Below are positions 1 to 8,352 of a stretch of DNA of 64,000 nt, in pieces. Where the stretch lies: assembly GCF_002835805.1 (NCBI RefSeq), contig NZ_PISE01000003.1, positions 243,323 through 307,322 on the forward strand. Direction: 5' to 3'. The stretch comes from Niallia nealsonii. Lineage in GTDB: Bacteria; Bacillota; Bacilli; Bacillales; Cytobacillaceae. The notes below the pieces were generated by a model. The model was not told the DNA's origin. It was given only the letters and a program-made list of their open reading frames with translations, and made no database searches. A program made the translations under genes and the position numbers. Every line of letters begins with the position of its first letter. Within the stretch, counting starts at the first letter, position 1.

Positions 1-2
1 TT

Positions 3-1244
3 GTGTCTGTTAATTTAGGAACAGATACTTCAAAAGAGGGGGCAATGCTCACAAGATGCTTATTAAAAGCTGTACAAGCAGGATTGGGAAAAGGTGAGAC
101 GCCAATTTTTCCAATTGTTGTATTTAAAGTAAAGGAAGGAATTAATTATGCACCACAGGACCCAAATTATGCTTTATTTGATTTGGCTCTTGAAACAACA
201 AGCAAAAGACTTTTTCCTAATTTTGTTTTTTTAGATGCCACGTTTAATTCCAAATATTACGATGGCACTCCACAGTCGGAAATAGCTACGATGGGATGCA
301 GAACAAGAGTGATGGGCAATATTCATGGAAAAGAACAATCAGTAGGAAGAGGAAATTTATCTTTTACGAGCATTAATCTGCCTTTGCTTGCATTAGAAAC
401 AGGTTCTATTGAACAGTTTTTTATTGAGTTGCAGAAGTACTGCCAAGTTGTGGTTAGACAATTATGGGAGCGGTATAGATATCAAAGTACAAAAAAGGCA
501 GCAAATTTTAAATTTCTTTACACGCAAGGAGTATGGGCAGATGGAGAAAAGTTAAAGCTTGATGATCATTTAGCAGAAACATTAAAACAAGGCACATTAT
601 CCATTGGATTTGTCGGTTTAGCAGAATGTTTGGTAGCTTTATTAGGTGTTCATCATGGGGAAAGTATGGATGCGTATGAGTTAGGGGTTCAGATAGTTAA
701 AAAGATGCAATTATACACTGATGAAGCAACAATAGAGTACGGTCTAAACTATTCTTTGATTGCGACACCTGCAGAATCATTTGCTGGAAAAGCGTTGAGA
801 ATTACAAAAAAGAAGTTTGGCTATATAAAGGGAGTTACAGATCGAGAGTATTTTACAAATAGTTTTCATATTCCTGTCTATTATCCTATTAGAGCATTGG
901 AAAAGATACAAAAAGAAGCTGTATTCCATGAATTAACTGATGGAGGACATATAACATATGTGGAGTTGAATGGTGATGCAAGCAAAAATATAGATGCAGT
1001 AAAAACGATTGTTTGTGCCATGAAGGAAGCAGGCATTGGTTATGGAAGCATTAATCATCCAGTTGATCGATGTCTATCATGTGGATATTCTGGAATTATT
1101 AATAGGGATTGTCCAAGCTGCGGAGAAAAAATGGAACAGAATATAGAAAGAATACGCAGAATTACTGGATATCTTGTTGGATCATTGGATAAATGGAATA
1201 CAGCAAAACGTGCAGAAGAGCGGGAACGAGTGAAACATCAATGA
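3..1244 (+). CDS. nrdD: Anaerobic ribonucleoside-triphosphate reductase, C-terminal part (partial at window edge)
   Basis: Oxygen-sensitive class III reductase that makes deoxynucleotides from ribonucleoside triphosphates using a glycyl radical. About 413 residues are visible; the family is usually 600-700 residues, so the true start lies upstream of the window. The C-terminus shows the zinc-binding pair CLSCGYSG...DCPSCG followed by the glycyl-radical segment RRITGYLVGSLDKWN. The stop codon overlaps the start of nrdG (ATGA), so the two are translationally coupled, as expected for an enzyme and its activase. Identification rests on the Cys pairs, the radical loop and the activase neighbour. 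Confidence 0.95.
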   Translation: MSVNLGTDTSKEGAMLTRCLLKAVQAGLGKGETPIFPIVVFKVKEGINYAPQDPNYALFDLALETTSKRLFPNFVFLDATFNSKYYDGTPQSEIATMGCRTRVMGNIHGKEQSVGRGNLSFTSINLPLLALETGSIEQFFIELQKYCQVVVRQLWERYRYQSTKKAANFKFLYTQGVWADGEKLKLDDHLAETLKQGTLSIGFVGLAECLVALLGVHHGESMDAYELGVQIVKKMQLYTDEATIEYGLNYSLIATPAESFAGKALRITKKKFGYIKGVTDREYFTNSFHIPVYYPIRALEKIQKEAVFHELTDGGHITYVELNGDASKNIDAVKTIVCAMKEAGIGYGSINHPVDRCLSCGYSGIINRDCPSCGEKMEQNIERIRRITGYLVGSLDKWNTAKRAEERERVKHQ

Positions 1245-1726
1245 AAGTAATAACAATTATTCATGATAGTATTGTAGATGGTCCTGGTTTAAGAAGTACG
1301 GTCTTTTTTGCTGGCTGCCCTCACCATTGCTTCGGCTGCCATAATCCTAAAAGCTGGGTTGAAAACTTTGGTGCAAGCCGTTCGGTGGATGACATTTATG
1401 AAGAACTGATGATGAATACATTAACAAATATTACATTCAGCGGGGGAGAGCCTCTTCTTCAATTAGATGAACTTATTATTTTGGCAAAAAAATTAAAGCA
1501 AAGGAGAAAAAATATCTGGTGCTATACTGGATATAAGTGGGAGAATCTGGTGAACCTACATGGGGCAAAGTTTCTGGAGTTTTGTTCTGAGATAGATATA
1601 TTAGTGGATGGTCCATTTATTTTGCAAAAAAGAGATTTAGCGCTTTTATTTAAAGGAAGCAGTAATCAGCGCTTGATAGATTGCCAAAAAAGTTTGCTTG
1701 AAAATAAACTTGTCTTATATGAATAA
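1241..1726 (+). CDS. nrdG: Anaerobic ribonucleotide reductase activating protein
   Basis: Radical SAM activase that installs the glycyl radical on NrdD. It is 161 residues when started at the ATG at 1241, which overlaps the nrdD stop; a start at 1193 would lie deep inside nrdD and adds an unrelated leader. The radical-SAM cluster motif CPHHCFGC (C-x3-C-x2-C) is near residue 25, and the SAM-binding FSGGEPL segment follows about 45 residues later. Length and motif spacing match the family. It forms the end of the nrdDG operon. Confidence 0.95.
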   Translation: MKVITIIHDSIVDGPGLRSTVFFAGCPHHCFGCHNPKSWVENFGASRSVDDIYEELMMNTLTNITFSGGEPLLQLDELIILAKKLKQRRKNIWCYTGYKWENLVNLHGAKFLEFCSEIDILVDGPFILQKRDLALLFKGSSNQRLIDCQKSLLENKLVLYE

Positions 1727-1757
1727 TGGTATTAAGGAAATCTCTAATAATAAAAAC

Positions 1758-1808
1758 TTGATATAACACTAAAAGGTGTTATAATGAATGTAACCAAAAG
1801 GTGTTATA
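1758..1808 (+). promoter_or_regulatory. SigA promoter overlapped by an inverted repeat (likely ArsR autorepressor operator)
   Basis: A -35 TTGATA (1758-1763) and a -10 TATAAT (1780-1785) are separated by 16 bp. The inverted repeat TATAACAC (1762-1769) / GTGTTATA (1776-1783) covers the spacer and -10. A third GTGTTATA half-site lies at 1801-1808, inside a repeat of AAAAGGTGTTATA spaced 25 bp from the first. This layout fits repression by the ArsR-type product of the downstream operon. The binding protein is inferred. Confidence 0.65.
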
Positions 1809-1832
1809 TTTTAAAAGGAATGGGTGTTTACT

Positions 1833-2261
1833 TTGAGTGAAAAAGTACAGGATATTGTTCAGAAGATAGTAATAAATGCATCAATAGAAAAGGTATGGAA
1901 AAAAGCTGCAACATCTGAAGGAATAGCAGCATGGTTTATGCCAAATGACTTTCAGTTAGAAGAAGGGCACAAATTTCATTTGCATGGTCCCTTTGGGCCG
2001 TCCCCTTGTAAAGTAATAGAAGTAGATCCACCGAAAAAATTAACCTTTACTTGGGATCTAGATGGTTGGATTGTGTCTTTTTTATTAACAGAATTGGAAA
2101 ACAATAGAACTGAATTTACCGTTATTCATGGGGGATGGAAAGAATCTGATAAAACGGTTGAAAAAGCAAATGAAAAAGCATCTGTTATTCGCGATCGCAT
2201 GAATGGCGGATGGGAGCAGATTGTTGCTAAGCTGAAAGCAGCTATAGAGAGCAATGGATAA
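1833..2261 (+). CDS. SRPBCC/AHSA1-domain protein, YndB-like
   Basis: Small START/Bet v1-like fold protein of the activator-of-Hsp90 (AHSA1) class, which probably binds a hydrophobic ligand. Family hallmarks are seen: the N-terminal segment NASIEKVWKKAATSEGIAAW, then WFMPNDF, the FGPSPCKV turn and a C-terminal helix starting GGWEQIV. The start is uncertain. The TTG at 1833 gives MSEKVQDIVQ and 142 residues, 13 nt after AAAAGGA; a GTG at 1824 is also possible but sits only 4 nt from it. The gene overlaps the ArsR gene by 8 bp. Such AHSA1/ArsR pairs are common in Bacillus; the ligand is unknown. Confidence 0.8.
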   Translation: MSEKVQDIVQKIVINASIEKVWKKAATSEGIAAWFMPNDFQLEEGHKFHLHGPFGPSPCKVIEVDPPKKLTFTWDLDGWIVSFLLTELENNRTEFTVIHGGWKESDKTVEKANEKASVIRDRMNGGWEQIVAKLKAAIESNG

Positions 2262-2577
2262 TACAGCAAAAAAACATGATGTTTATCAGGCAATAGCGGA
2301 TCCTACAAGAAGAAAGGTAATGGAATTATTAGCAAAACAAGATTTAGCAATTACAGATATTGCAGAACAATTTCCAATAAGCCGCACAGCAATTGTGAAA
2401 CATCTGCATATTTTATCAGAAGCAAAACTTGTCACTTCTAAAAAAGCCGGGCGGGAAAAGCTTTATACACTTTCCTCTGAACCATTAGCGGATGTAAAAG
2501 AATGGATTTCATATTATGAACGTTTCTGGGAAAATAAATTATCCATGTTAAAACATTTAGTAGAAAATGAAGATTAA
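2254..2577 (+). CDS. ArsR-family winged-helix repressor
   Basis: 107-residue DNA-binding protein. The N-terminal MDNTAKKHDVYQAIADPTRR and the recognition region ITDIAEQFPISRTAIVKHL are typical of the SdpR-like ArsR subgroup. No metal-binding CxC is seen, so metal sensing is unlikely. It is translationally coupled to the AHSA1 gene. The likely role is autorepression of this two-gene operon through the inverted repeats at 1762-1808. An effector bound by the AHSA1 partner would be a plausible input, but that is inference. Confidence 0.88.
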   Translation: MDNTAKKHDVYQAIADPTRRKVMELLAKQDLAITDIAEQFPISRTAIVKHLHILSEAKLVTSKKAGREKLYTLSSEPLADVKEWISYYERFWENKLSMLKHLVENED

Positions 2578-2581
2578 TAAC

Positions 2582-2616
2582 AAAAAAGGTCATGTCTTAT
2601 GCACATGACCTTTTTT
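2582..2616 (+). terminator. Rho-independent terminator of the AHSA1-arsR operon
   Basis: A perfect 14-bp stem, AAAAAAGGTCATGT / ACATGACCTTTTTT, with a 7-nt loop and a terminal T run, a few bases after the arsR stop. Confidence 0.9.
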
Positions 2617-2622
2617 AACCGG

Positions 2623-2666
2623 CATTAACGGCAGTAAAACCCCCACTGATTGAAGTTTCACTTTAT
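2623..2666 (+). repeat. Structured repeat family B, internally deleted copy
   Basis: Carries the family left end CATTAACGGC and the right end CCCCCACTGATTGAAG...TTTCACTTTAT with the middle removed (about 44 bp). Compare the full copies at 54433-54579 and 56259-56407. Confidence 0.7.
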
Positions 2667-2687
2667 GCCTAATATGAAAGGAAGCAT

Positions 2688-3206
2688 TTATAGTGGAGTA
2701 TTGGTTATTTGATTAGCAGAACGTTTCCAAATAGTTTTTCTCAAATAAGGAATGACCCATCTATCTAAGCCATAGTAACCTGCATTCAGACCAGCAGTCA
2801 GGAGAAAAACGCTTAATAGAATATCTGTTGGATTATGAGAAATGGTGCCTGCAAGCAGAAAGGAGAAATTCATTAAACATCCAAAAAAGGCAGCGGCAGT
2901 TGTTAAACATCCGAGTATTATTCCTAATCCAACTAATACTTCACCTATAGGAATAAGAGTATTGAATAGTCCTACATTCGGAAGCGCGAAGCCATCAATA
3001 AAAGTGGTGTACCAGCCATATACTGCAGTGCCATCAGGTCCTTTCACAGGATTATTGACCGCATTCGCTAAAAATCCCCCTGCATCAAAACTGCCCCCCG
3101 TTAATTTCCCCCAGCCAGAAGTAAGCCAAGAATAACCTAGATATAATCGAAGAATCGTTAAAATCCCTGCTGCAATTTTATTTTCTCTAATAAAAGAAAC
3201 GAACAT
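2688..3206 (-). CDS. DoxX-family membrane protein
   Basis: 172-residue integral membrane protein with about four hydrophobic helices. The first helix region carries LRLYLGYSWLTSGWGKL, typical of DoxX proteins; a loop with NNPVKGPDGTAVYGWY separates it from helix 2 (IPIGEVLVGLGIILG). Start ATG follows AAAGGAG. DoxX proteins are linked to quinone or thiol redox stress in other bacteria, but nothing nearby defines a substrate here. It is a single-gene unit. Confidence 0.85.
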   Translation of the reverse strand: MFVSFIRENKIAAGILTILRLYLGYSWLTSGWGKLTGGSFDAGGFLANAVNNPVKGPDGTAVYGWYTTFIDGFALPNVGLFNTLIPIGEVLVGLGIILGCLTTAAAFFGCLMNFSFLLAGTISHNPTDILLSVFLLTAGLNAGYYGLDRWVIPYLRKTIWKRSANQITNTPL

Positions 3207-3402
3207 AAAAAATCTCTCCTTTTTAAAAGATATAGTAAATGATGATTACACATTAAATATAACAAAAAAAGAAGAAAATAAAATAATAATGTGATTAATT
3301 TCACAAATGGAACATAATCTTTTGAACAATTTGTGAATATCTTTTTGGTTTGGTTCCAAATGAGCGGTGCAGTGAATAGAATACAGGAGTTTTGGCATAA
3401 AA

Positions 3403-3441
3403 AAACGCTCTTTTATGCCTGTTAAGGTTAAAAGAGCGTTT
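3403..3441 (-). terminator. Terminator of the efflux operon
   Basis: Inverted repeat AAACGCTCTTTTA / TAAAAGAGCGTTT just downstream of the MFS stop; on the minus strand the stem is followed by a T run. Confidence 0.85.
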
Positions 3442-3445
3442 AGAT

Positions 3446-5287
3446 TTATTTAGATGCTTTTGCAGTAGCAGATCTTCTAATGAAAAAAGCTAATATCAAA
3501 GCAACTACTGTGATTCCTGTTGCGACAATAAATGCATCATTTATACCATTAATGGTAGACTGTTGTGCAGCTTTTCCATAAATAGTGGAGATAGCTAATG
3601 CATTGCCTGAGCTTGCTGGAAGACCTGCAAGTGCAGAAAATCCTTGGCCAAGCTGTGCCATTTTTTCCGCAATATAAGGATTATCGCTTGTAATAATATT
3701 ATGATAGTTGGCTGTATGAAACTGAGTACGATTTGTCATTACCGTAACCAAAAATGCAGTTCCGATACTTCCAGCAACTGTTCTTGCTGTATTAGAAGCA
3801 GCTGTTCCATGACTTGTTAAATGGAGAGGCAGCTGATTCATGCCTTCTGTCATAACGGTCATCATAATAAAGGACATGCCGAACATCCGGAAAATATATA
3901 GCATCATAATATGGGCATAAGTTGTTTGCATGGTTAATTGTGTAAAGCCCCATGTTGTCAGAACCGTAATAATCAGACCAAAGATTGCAAGTGGTCGAGC
4001 TCCCATCTTATCAAACAGTTTACCAGCAATAGGAGACATAATCCCCATGATTACTGCACCAGGGAGCATTAATAAACCAGATTGAAGTGCTGTAAATCCT
4101 CTGATGTTCTGCAAGTAGATAGGAAGCAAGAGCATTCCAGCAAACATGGCCATATTCACAACCATACTTACAACAGTCGTTAAAGCATAAATATCATATT
4201 TGAATACGCGCAAATCCAGCATTGGTGTGTCTGTCGTAAACTCTCTCCAGACAAATAAAATTAAAAACACAATCCCTATAAGAAGAGAGATAACAACCGT
4301 TTTGCTGTCCCATCCATCATTTCCTGCTTCACTGAATCCGTAAAGAAGGAAACCTAATCCAACAGTAGAGGTGATAAAACCCAAAGTATCAAATTTAGGA
4401 TTGGTGATTTTTGTAACATTTTTCATCCAAAGAACAGCAATAATGATATCAATTATTCCAAATGGGATAACAATATCAAATAAGACTCTCCATGAGTAGT
4501 GGCCGATTAGCCAACCAGATAATGTGGGCCCGATTGCTGGTGCAAAAATCATAGCTACACCCATGAGTCCCATTGCCGCACCTCTTTTTTCTGGAGGAAA
4601 GATCGTTAAGAAAACGGTCATTAACAATGGCATAATAACGCCTGCTCCAGCTGCCTGAATAACGCGGCCAATCATGAGCATAGAAAATCCCGTTGATATG
4701 GAACAAACTAATGAACCAATCGTAAAGGCAGTCATGGCTAGTATTAAAAGCTTTCTTGTTCCTAACTTGTTTATTAGAAATGGTGTAATGGGAATAAAGA
4801 TGCCATTTGTCAGCATATAGCCAGTAGATAGCCACTGAACGGTACTCGTTGATACACCTAAATCATTCATAATATGAGGAATAGCTACATTTAATAAAGT
4901 TTGATTGAGAATAGCTACAAATGCGCCAAGCATTACTGCTGCAATAATTTTGCCTCGGCCACCCTCAAAATCCATACTAAAATCTTTTTGTTCTTTTGGT
5001 TTATTAGAAGCAGTGTTTGTTTTTTTCGTTGCAGCATCACTAGGATCACTTATATATTCTAATGCAGGTTCTGTTATAGCAGATGTCTGCATCGTTTCTT
5101 TCATTGTATTATCCATTGATTGAATCGACTCAGGTTCTGCTGTGTCGTTATTTGTCCATTCATCTTTGCCTGTAATAGGTTGAGACGAATCGAATGTGGA
5201 GCGTTTATTTCTTTTTCGAATCATGTAGTTTACTACAATTAATAATAAAACACTGATTACAGCATAACTTGCGATATATATGGTCAT
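3446..5287 (-). CDS. MFS multidrug efflux transporter, DHA2/EmrB-QacA type, with an extra N-terminal membrane anchor
   Basis: 613-residue proton-driven drug exporter. The 14-helix DHA2 core starts near residue 112 (GKIIAAVMLGAFVAILNQT) and shows the EmrB-type segments GWLIGHYSWRVLFDI and GRVIQAAGAGVIMPLL. Unusually, the core is preceded by a separate hydrophobic helix (residues about 1-22), a KRNKR positive patch and a polar, acidic linker of about 85 residues. Most EmrB proteins are about 480-520 residues and lack this. It starts 8 bp after the adaptor gene. With the HlyD/EmrA-like adaptor and the MarR regulator it forms an emrRAB-like operon. Confidence 0.9.
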   Translation of the reverse strand: MTIYIASYAVISVLLLIVVNYMIRKRNKRSTFDSSQPITGKDEWTNNDTAEPESIQSMDNTMKETMQTSAITEPALEYISDPSDAATKKTNTASNKPKEQKDFSMDFEGGRGKIIAAVMLGAFVAILNQTLLNVAIPHIMNDLGVSTSTVQWLSTGYMLTNGIFIPITPFLINKLGTRKLLILAMTAFTIGSLVCSISTGFSMLMIGRVIQAAGAGVIMPLLMTVFLTIFPPEKRGAAMGLMGVAMIFAPAIGPTLSGWLIGHYSWRVLFDIVIPFGIIDIIIAVLWMKNVTKITNPKFDTLGFITSTVGLGFLLYGFSEAGNDGWDSKTVVISLLIGIVFLILFVWREFTTDTPMLDLRVFKYDIYALTTVVSMVVNMAMFAGMLLLPIYLQNIRGFTALQSGLLMLPGAVIMGIMSPIAGKLFDKMGARPLAIFGLIITVLTTWGFTQLTMQTTYAHIMMLYIFRMFGMSFIMMTVMTEGMNQLPLHLTSHGTAASNTARTVAGSIGTAFLVTVMTNRTQFHTANYHNIITSDNPYIAEKMAQLGQGFSALAGLPASSGNALAISTIYGKAAQQSTINGINDAFIVATGITVVALILAFFIRRSATAKASK

Positions 5288-5295
5288 GTCATCAC

Positions 5296-5946
5296 CTACT
5301 TATGGATTCGCACAGTTACATTCATACCAGGTACTAGATCTAAACCACCGTAATTATCAATGGAGATTTTAACAGGAATAACTTGTGTTTCTTTCGTATA
5401 GTTTCCAGAACTATTGCTTGTTGGAAGAAGAGAGAATGTTGCTGATGTTGCTAACCCTAATGAATCAACTTTACCTGTTAAAGTAGTATCAGGATATGCA
5501 TCAACATATAAGTCAACATCTTGCCCAATTTTTACATCGTTTAGATCTGTTTCGTCTACATTGGCTGTTACCCAAAGATTGCTCATATCATAGCTTTTTG
5601 CAAGAGATGTACCAGCAGCTACATAAGAATTTTCTACTGCGCTTGATTGTACAATTGTGCTGTTGGCAGGAACAGCAACATGCATATCAACTGTACCTGT
5701 TTCTGTTGTTACTTTAATTGTTCCAATTTTGTCATTTTTATTAAAATGATCGCTAACATTTCCATCCCATGATGTTAATTTTCCAGATGCAGGTGCAGCG
5801 ATGCTGATTTGTTGCCCAGCAATTTGTGCATTGTCAGTAGAAATATAAGAAACTGATTTATCATAAAAATAATATCCTGTAAAGCCACCACCTACTAAAA
5901 CAATCAGCAGAATGATGTTGATTAAAATCATACGTTTTGCGTTCAT
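5296..5946 (-). CDS. HlyD/EmrA-type membrane-fusion adaptor
   Basis: 216-residue adaptor anchored by one N-terminal helix (residues about 7-27, ILINIILLIVLVGGGFTGYY). It then has a biotinyl-lipoyl-like half (YISTDNAQIAGQQISIAAP, a signature of EmrA proteins) and a beta-barrel domain ending DLVPGMNVTVRIHK. It lacks the long coiled-coil hairpin of Gram-negative EmrA, consistent with a cell with one membrane. It is the partner of the MFS pump encoded next. Its start overlaps the MarR stop by one base (TAATG); AGGGAGG lies upstream. Confidence 0.9.
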   Translation of the reverse strand: MNAKRMILINIILLIVLVGGGFTGYYFYDKSVSYISTDNAQIAGQQISIAAPASGKLTSWDGNVSDHFNKNDKIGTIKVTTETGTVDMHVAVPANSTIVQSSAVENSYVAAGTSLAKSYDMSNLWVTANVDETDLNDVKIGQDVDLYVDAYPDTTLTGKVDSLGLATSATFSLLPTSNSSGNYTKETQVIPVKISIDNYGGLDLVPGMNVTVRIHK

Positions 5947-6395
5947 TAATAAATGTCCTCCCTAGCGGTTAAAATAGATAAGATTTGATTGTTCAAAGAT
6001 AAAAGTTTATTTATATCTTCTTTTGGCATATTCATTATTTTATGCATTTTTTCGGATACAACAGTTTTTCCTTCAAATAGTTGCTTTAAAGTTTCTTGTC
6101 CCTTGTCAGTCAGTTTGAGATTAACCGCACGGCGGTCAGTTGATGGAATGGTCCGTTCGACTAAACCTTGGTGAACCAGGCGATCAATGACACCACTAAC
6201 TGTACTTTTTGTTAATCGCAAAATCTCGGCAAGTTCTCCTAATCCGGTATTAGGGTGAGCTGATATTCGATACATTGTTTTTAATTGGACGACTGTTATT
6301 CCCATTCTTTCTGCATCTACTTTAAGAAGCTGAAAATAAGCCTTGTTAATATTCGCATACGAACGTAGAAGTTCATTATTTAAAGCGTCTTTCAT
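5946..6395 (-). CDS. MarR-family repressor of the efflux operon
   Basis: 149-residue winged-helix regulator. The DNA-binding region reads LGELAEILRLTKSTVSGVID followed by the wing RTIPSTDRRAVNLKLTDKG, the MarR signature DxRxxxxxLT. It is first gene of the three-gene efflux operon, with AAAGGAG before the ATG. Three TTCG-N4-CGAA sites surround its start (6352-6363, 6428-6439, 6443-6454), consistent with autoregulation relieved by a drug or phenolic ligand. The ligand is unknown. Confidence 0.92.
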   Translation of the reverse strand: MKDALNNELLRSYANINKAYFQLLKVDAERMGITVVQLKTMYRISAHPNTGLGELAEILRLTKSTVSGVIDRLVHQGLVERTIPSTDRRAVNLKLTDKGQETLKQLFEGKTVVSEKMHKIMNMPKEDINKLLSLNNQILSILTAREDIY

Positions 6396-6454
6396 ATCAC
6401 GTCTCCTTTAGAAATTAATATTTTTAGTTCGAGGGCGAAATATTCGTATACGAA
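6352..6454 (-). promoter_or_regulatory. Three MarR operator-like palindromes
   Basis: TTCGTATACGAA (6443-6454, perfect palindrome) and TTCGAGGGCGAA (6428-6439) lie side by side upstream of the MarR start. TTCGCATACGAA (6352-6363) lies inside the MarR coding sequence about 32 nt from the ATG. All share TTCG-N4-CGAA. Binding by the adjacent MarR protein is inferred. Confidence 0.6.
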
Positions 6455-6692
6455 CTATCATAGAAACAACGTCCTTTTGTCTAAACATAAAAATGGTTCC
6501 ATTTTCTTCGGATTAATAATAAGGAGGCAACATGAAAGATACATGAAATAAAAATGAAAAATGCATTAAGAAATTAAATTCTGTAGAAAATAAAATAGGG
6601 TTTCGTTGAAAAGAAGTAGATAAGCTATATATATAAAGTAAAAATCGGAAAAAATCAAATATACTGAAATAAAATTTTTTTTCGATTTACTG

Positions 6693-6747
6693 TTGATTTA
6701 AGAAATATTTTTTCGTATAATACAATTATCAAATGAAAATGCTTACA
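6693..6747 (+). promoter_or_regulatory. gntP promoter with gluconate-operator motif and cre-like site
   Basis: The -35 TTGATT (6693-6698) and -10 TATAAT (6716-6721) are spaced 17 bp. The spacer contains GAAATATTTTTTC (6702-6714), the same 13-mer found upstream of gntK. A cre-like site TGAAAATGCTTACA (6734-6747) matches the CcpA consensus at 13 of 14 positions and lies just after the expected start point. The rest of the 6396-6787 gap is AT-rich without a recognisable gene. Confidence 0.65.
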
Positions 6748-6787
6748 AAACATATTTGATATACAAATGGACAAAGGTGGTAGTTTT

Positions 6788-8119
6788 ATGGATGCCTATT
6801 TATTAATCATCACACTGCTTTCTATTATTCTTGTCATTTTAGGAGTTTCCTTATTTAGGTGGCATGCATTTATTAGTTTAACAGTTGCGAGTTTATTTTT
6901 AGCTATATTTGCAGGTTTATCATGGGATAAAATTGTAAGCGCTTATGAAACTGGGGTTGGCGGTGTTTTAGGACATTTAGTCGGAATTCTTGCTCTTGGT
7001 ACGATTCTAGGAAAAATGTTGTCTGAATCTGGTGCAGGTTTACAAATTGCAAACTTTTTTGTAAAGGCTTTCGGTGAGAAGAAACTGCCTTGGGCGATGT
7101 TCTTTTCAGGATTTATTATTGGAATACCTGTATTTTTTGAAGTTGGTATTTTAATTTTATTGCCGCTTGTTATTTCTATTCAAAAAGCAACGAAAAAAAA
7201 TATATTATTGATTGCTCTTCCAGGTATTGCTGGACTTTCCATTGTACATGGTCTTGTGCCGCCGCATCCTGGAGCGATTGCTGCAATTGGCATTTACGGA
7301 GCAAACTTAGGAAAAGTGCTATTATATTCATTAATTATTGCATTGCCTGCAGGTATTATTGGCGGACCGTTATTTGCGAAATGGGTAAATAAACGAGTGG
7401 TTCCAAAGGGTAATCCTGAGTTAATTAAGGTAGAACAAAAAAGTGAATCTGAATTGCCGAATACAGGACTTTCATTTTTTGCCATTCTATTGCCGGTTAT
7501 TTTAATGATTATTGGAACTGCTGCTCCATATATGAAATTTTTCTCAGGCGATGTTAGAAGTGCATTGGCTTTTATCGGCAGCCCGTTAGTTTCTTTATTG
7601 CTTGCTGTATTCTTTGCTTTTTATTTCCTTGGCTTCCGTCAAGGAATGGATAAAGATAAAATTAAAAAGTTTACTGAAGAATGCATTTTGCCTGTTGGTT
7701 CTATTGTATTAATCATTGGAGCAGGCGGAGCATTTAAACAAGTATTAATCGACAGTGGTGTAGGTGCAACAATAGGAAATATGTCAGAAAGCTTGTCCTT
7801 ATCACCAATTGTTTTAGCTTTTTTAATTGCTGGATTAATTCGAATCGCAACTGGATCTGCAACAGTAGCATTGACAACAGCGGCAGGGATTGTTTCGCCG
7901 ATTATTGAACATATGTCTGGGGTTAATTTAGAATTGTTAGTTCTTGCAACAGGTGCGGGTTCATTAATGTTCTCCCATGTAAATGATGCAGGATTCTGGA
8001 TGGTAAAAGAGTATCTGGGCTTGTCTGTAGAAGAAACATTTAAAACATGGACTGTTTTAGAAACAGTATTATCATTTGTAGCATTTGGCGGTGTTTTACT
8101 TTTAGATTTATTTGTTTAA
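6788..8119 (+). CDS. gntP: Gluconate:H+ symporter, GntP family
   Basis: 443-residue polytopic permease (about 12-14 helices) of the GntP/GntT family that imports gluconate. Family motifs seen include GIPVFFEVGILILLPL, HGLVPPHPGAIAA and SHVNDAGFWMVKEYLG near the C-terminus. The ATG at 6788 is chosen because AAAGGTGG ends 7 nt upstream; the in-frame ATG at 6767 has no such site. It stands as its own transcription unit, followed by the RpiR regulator and gnd, with gntK further on. Regulation by the RpiR protein and by CcpA is suggested by the promoter sites. Confidence 0.93.
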   Translation: MDAYLLIITLLSIILVILGVSLFRWHAFISLTVASLFLAIFAGLSWDKIVSAYETGVGGVLGHLVGILALGTILGKMLSESGAGLQIANFFVKAFGEKKLPWAMFFSGFIIGIPVFFEVGILILLPLVISIQKATKKNILLIALPGIAGLSIVHGLVPPHPGAIAAIGIYGANLGKVLLYSLIIALPAGIIGGPLFAKWVNKRVVPKGNPELIKVEQKSESELPNTGLSFFAILLPVILMIIGTAAPYMKFFSGDVRSALAFIGSPLVSLLLAVFFAFYFLGFRQGMDKDKIKKFTEECILPVGSIVLIIGAGGAFKQVLIDSGVGATIGNMSESLSLSPIVLAFLIAGLIRIATGSATVALTTAAGIVSPIIEHMSGVNLELLVLATGAGSLMFSHVNDAGFWMVKEYLGLSVEETFKTWTVLETVLSFVAFGGVLLLDLFV

Positions 8120-8129
8120 GCATTTGTTA

Positions 8130-8205
8130 AAAAAGGTGTGCTATTAAAAGAATTAGTTTTCCCTTTATAAACTTGGGGAGCTATTCTAGAATAGCGCACC
8201 TTTTT
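8130..8205 (+). terminator. gntP terminator
   Basis: AAAAGGTGTGCTATT pairs with AATAGCGCACCTTTTT across a long loop (one mismatch), ending in a T run. Confidence 0.7.
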
Positions 8206-8207
8206 AT

Positions 8208-8275
8208 GTTGAACAAATCAGGCTTTTAATTAGTAAGTCTTAAGAATTCTCCTGATCGTTTCTCATCTGGAGCTA
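8208..8275 (-). repeat. Possible degenerate copy of structured repeat family B
   Basis: Read on the minus strand it contains GATGAGAAACGATCAGG and later AAAAGCCTGATTTGTTCAAC, resembling the middle and right part of the family. Both conserved ends are missing. Confidence 0.4.
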
Positions 8276-8307
8276 GTGGACAAAAAGACTGTAAAATAGG
8301 AATAAAA

Positions 8308-8340
8308 AAAGATCCTCTCAAAGGGTAGAGTAGGATCTTT
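8308..8340 (-). terminator. rpiR terminator
   Basis: Stem AAAGATCCT / AGGATCTTT with a 15-nt loop; T run on the minus strand, directly after the regulator stop. Confidence 0.8.
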
Positions 8341-8352
8341 AAGTAAGCTATA

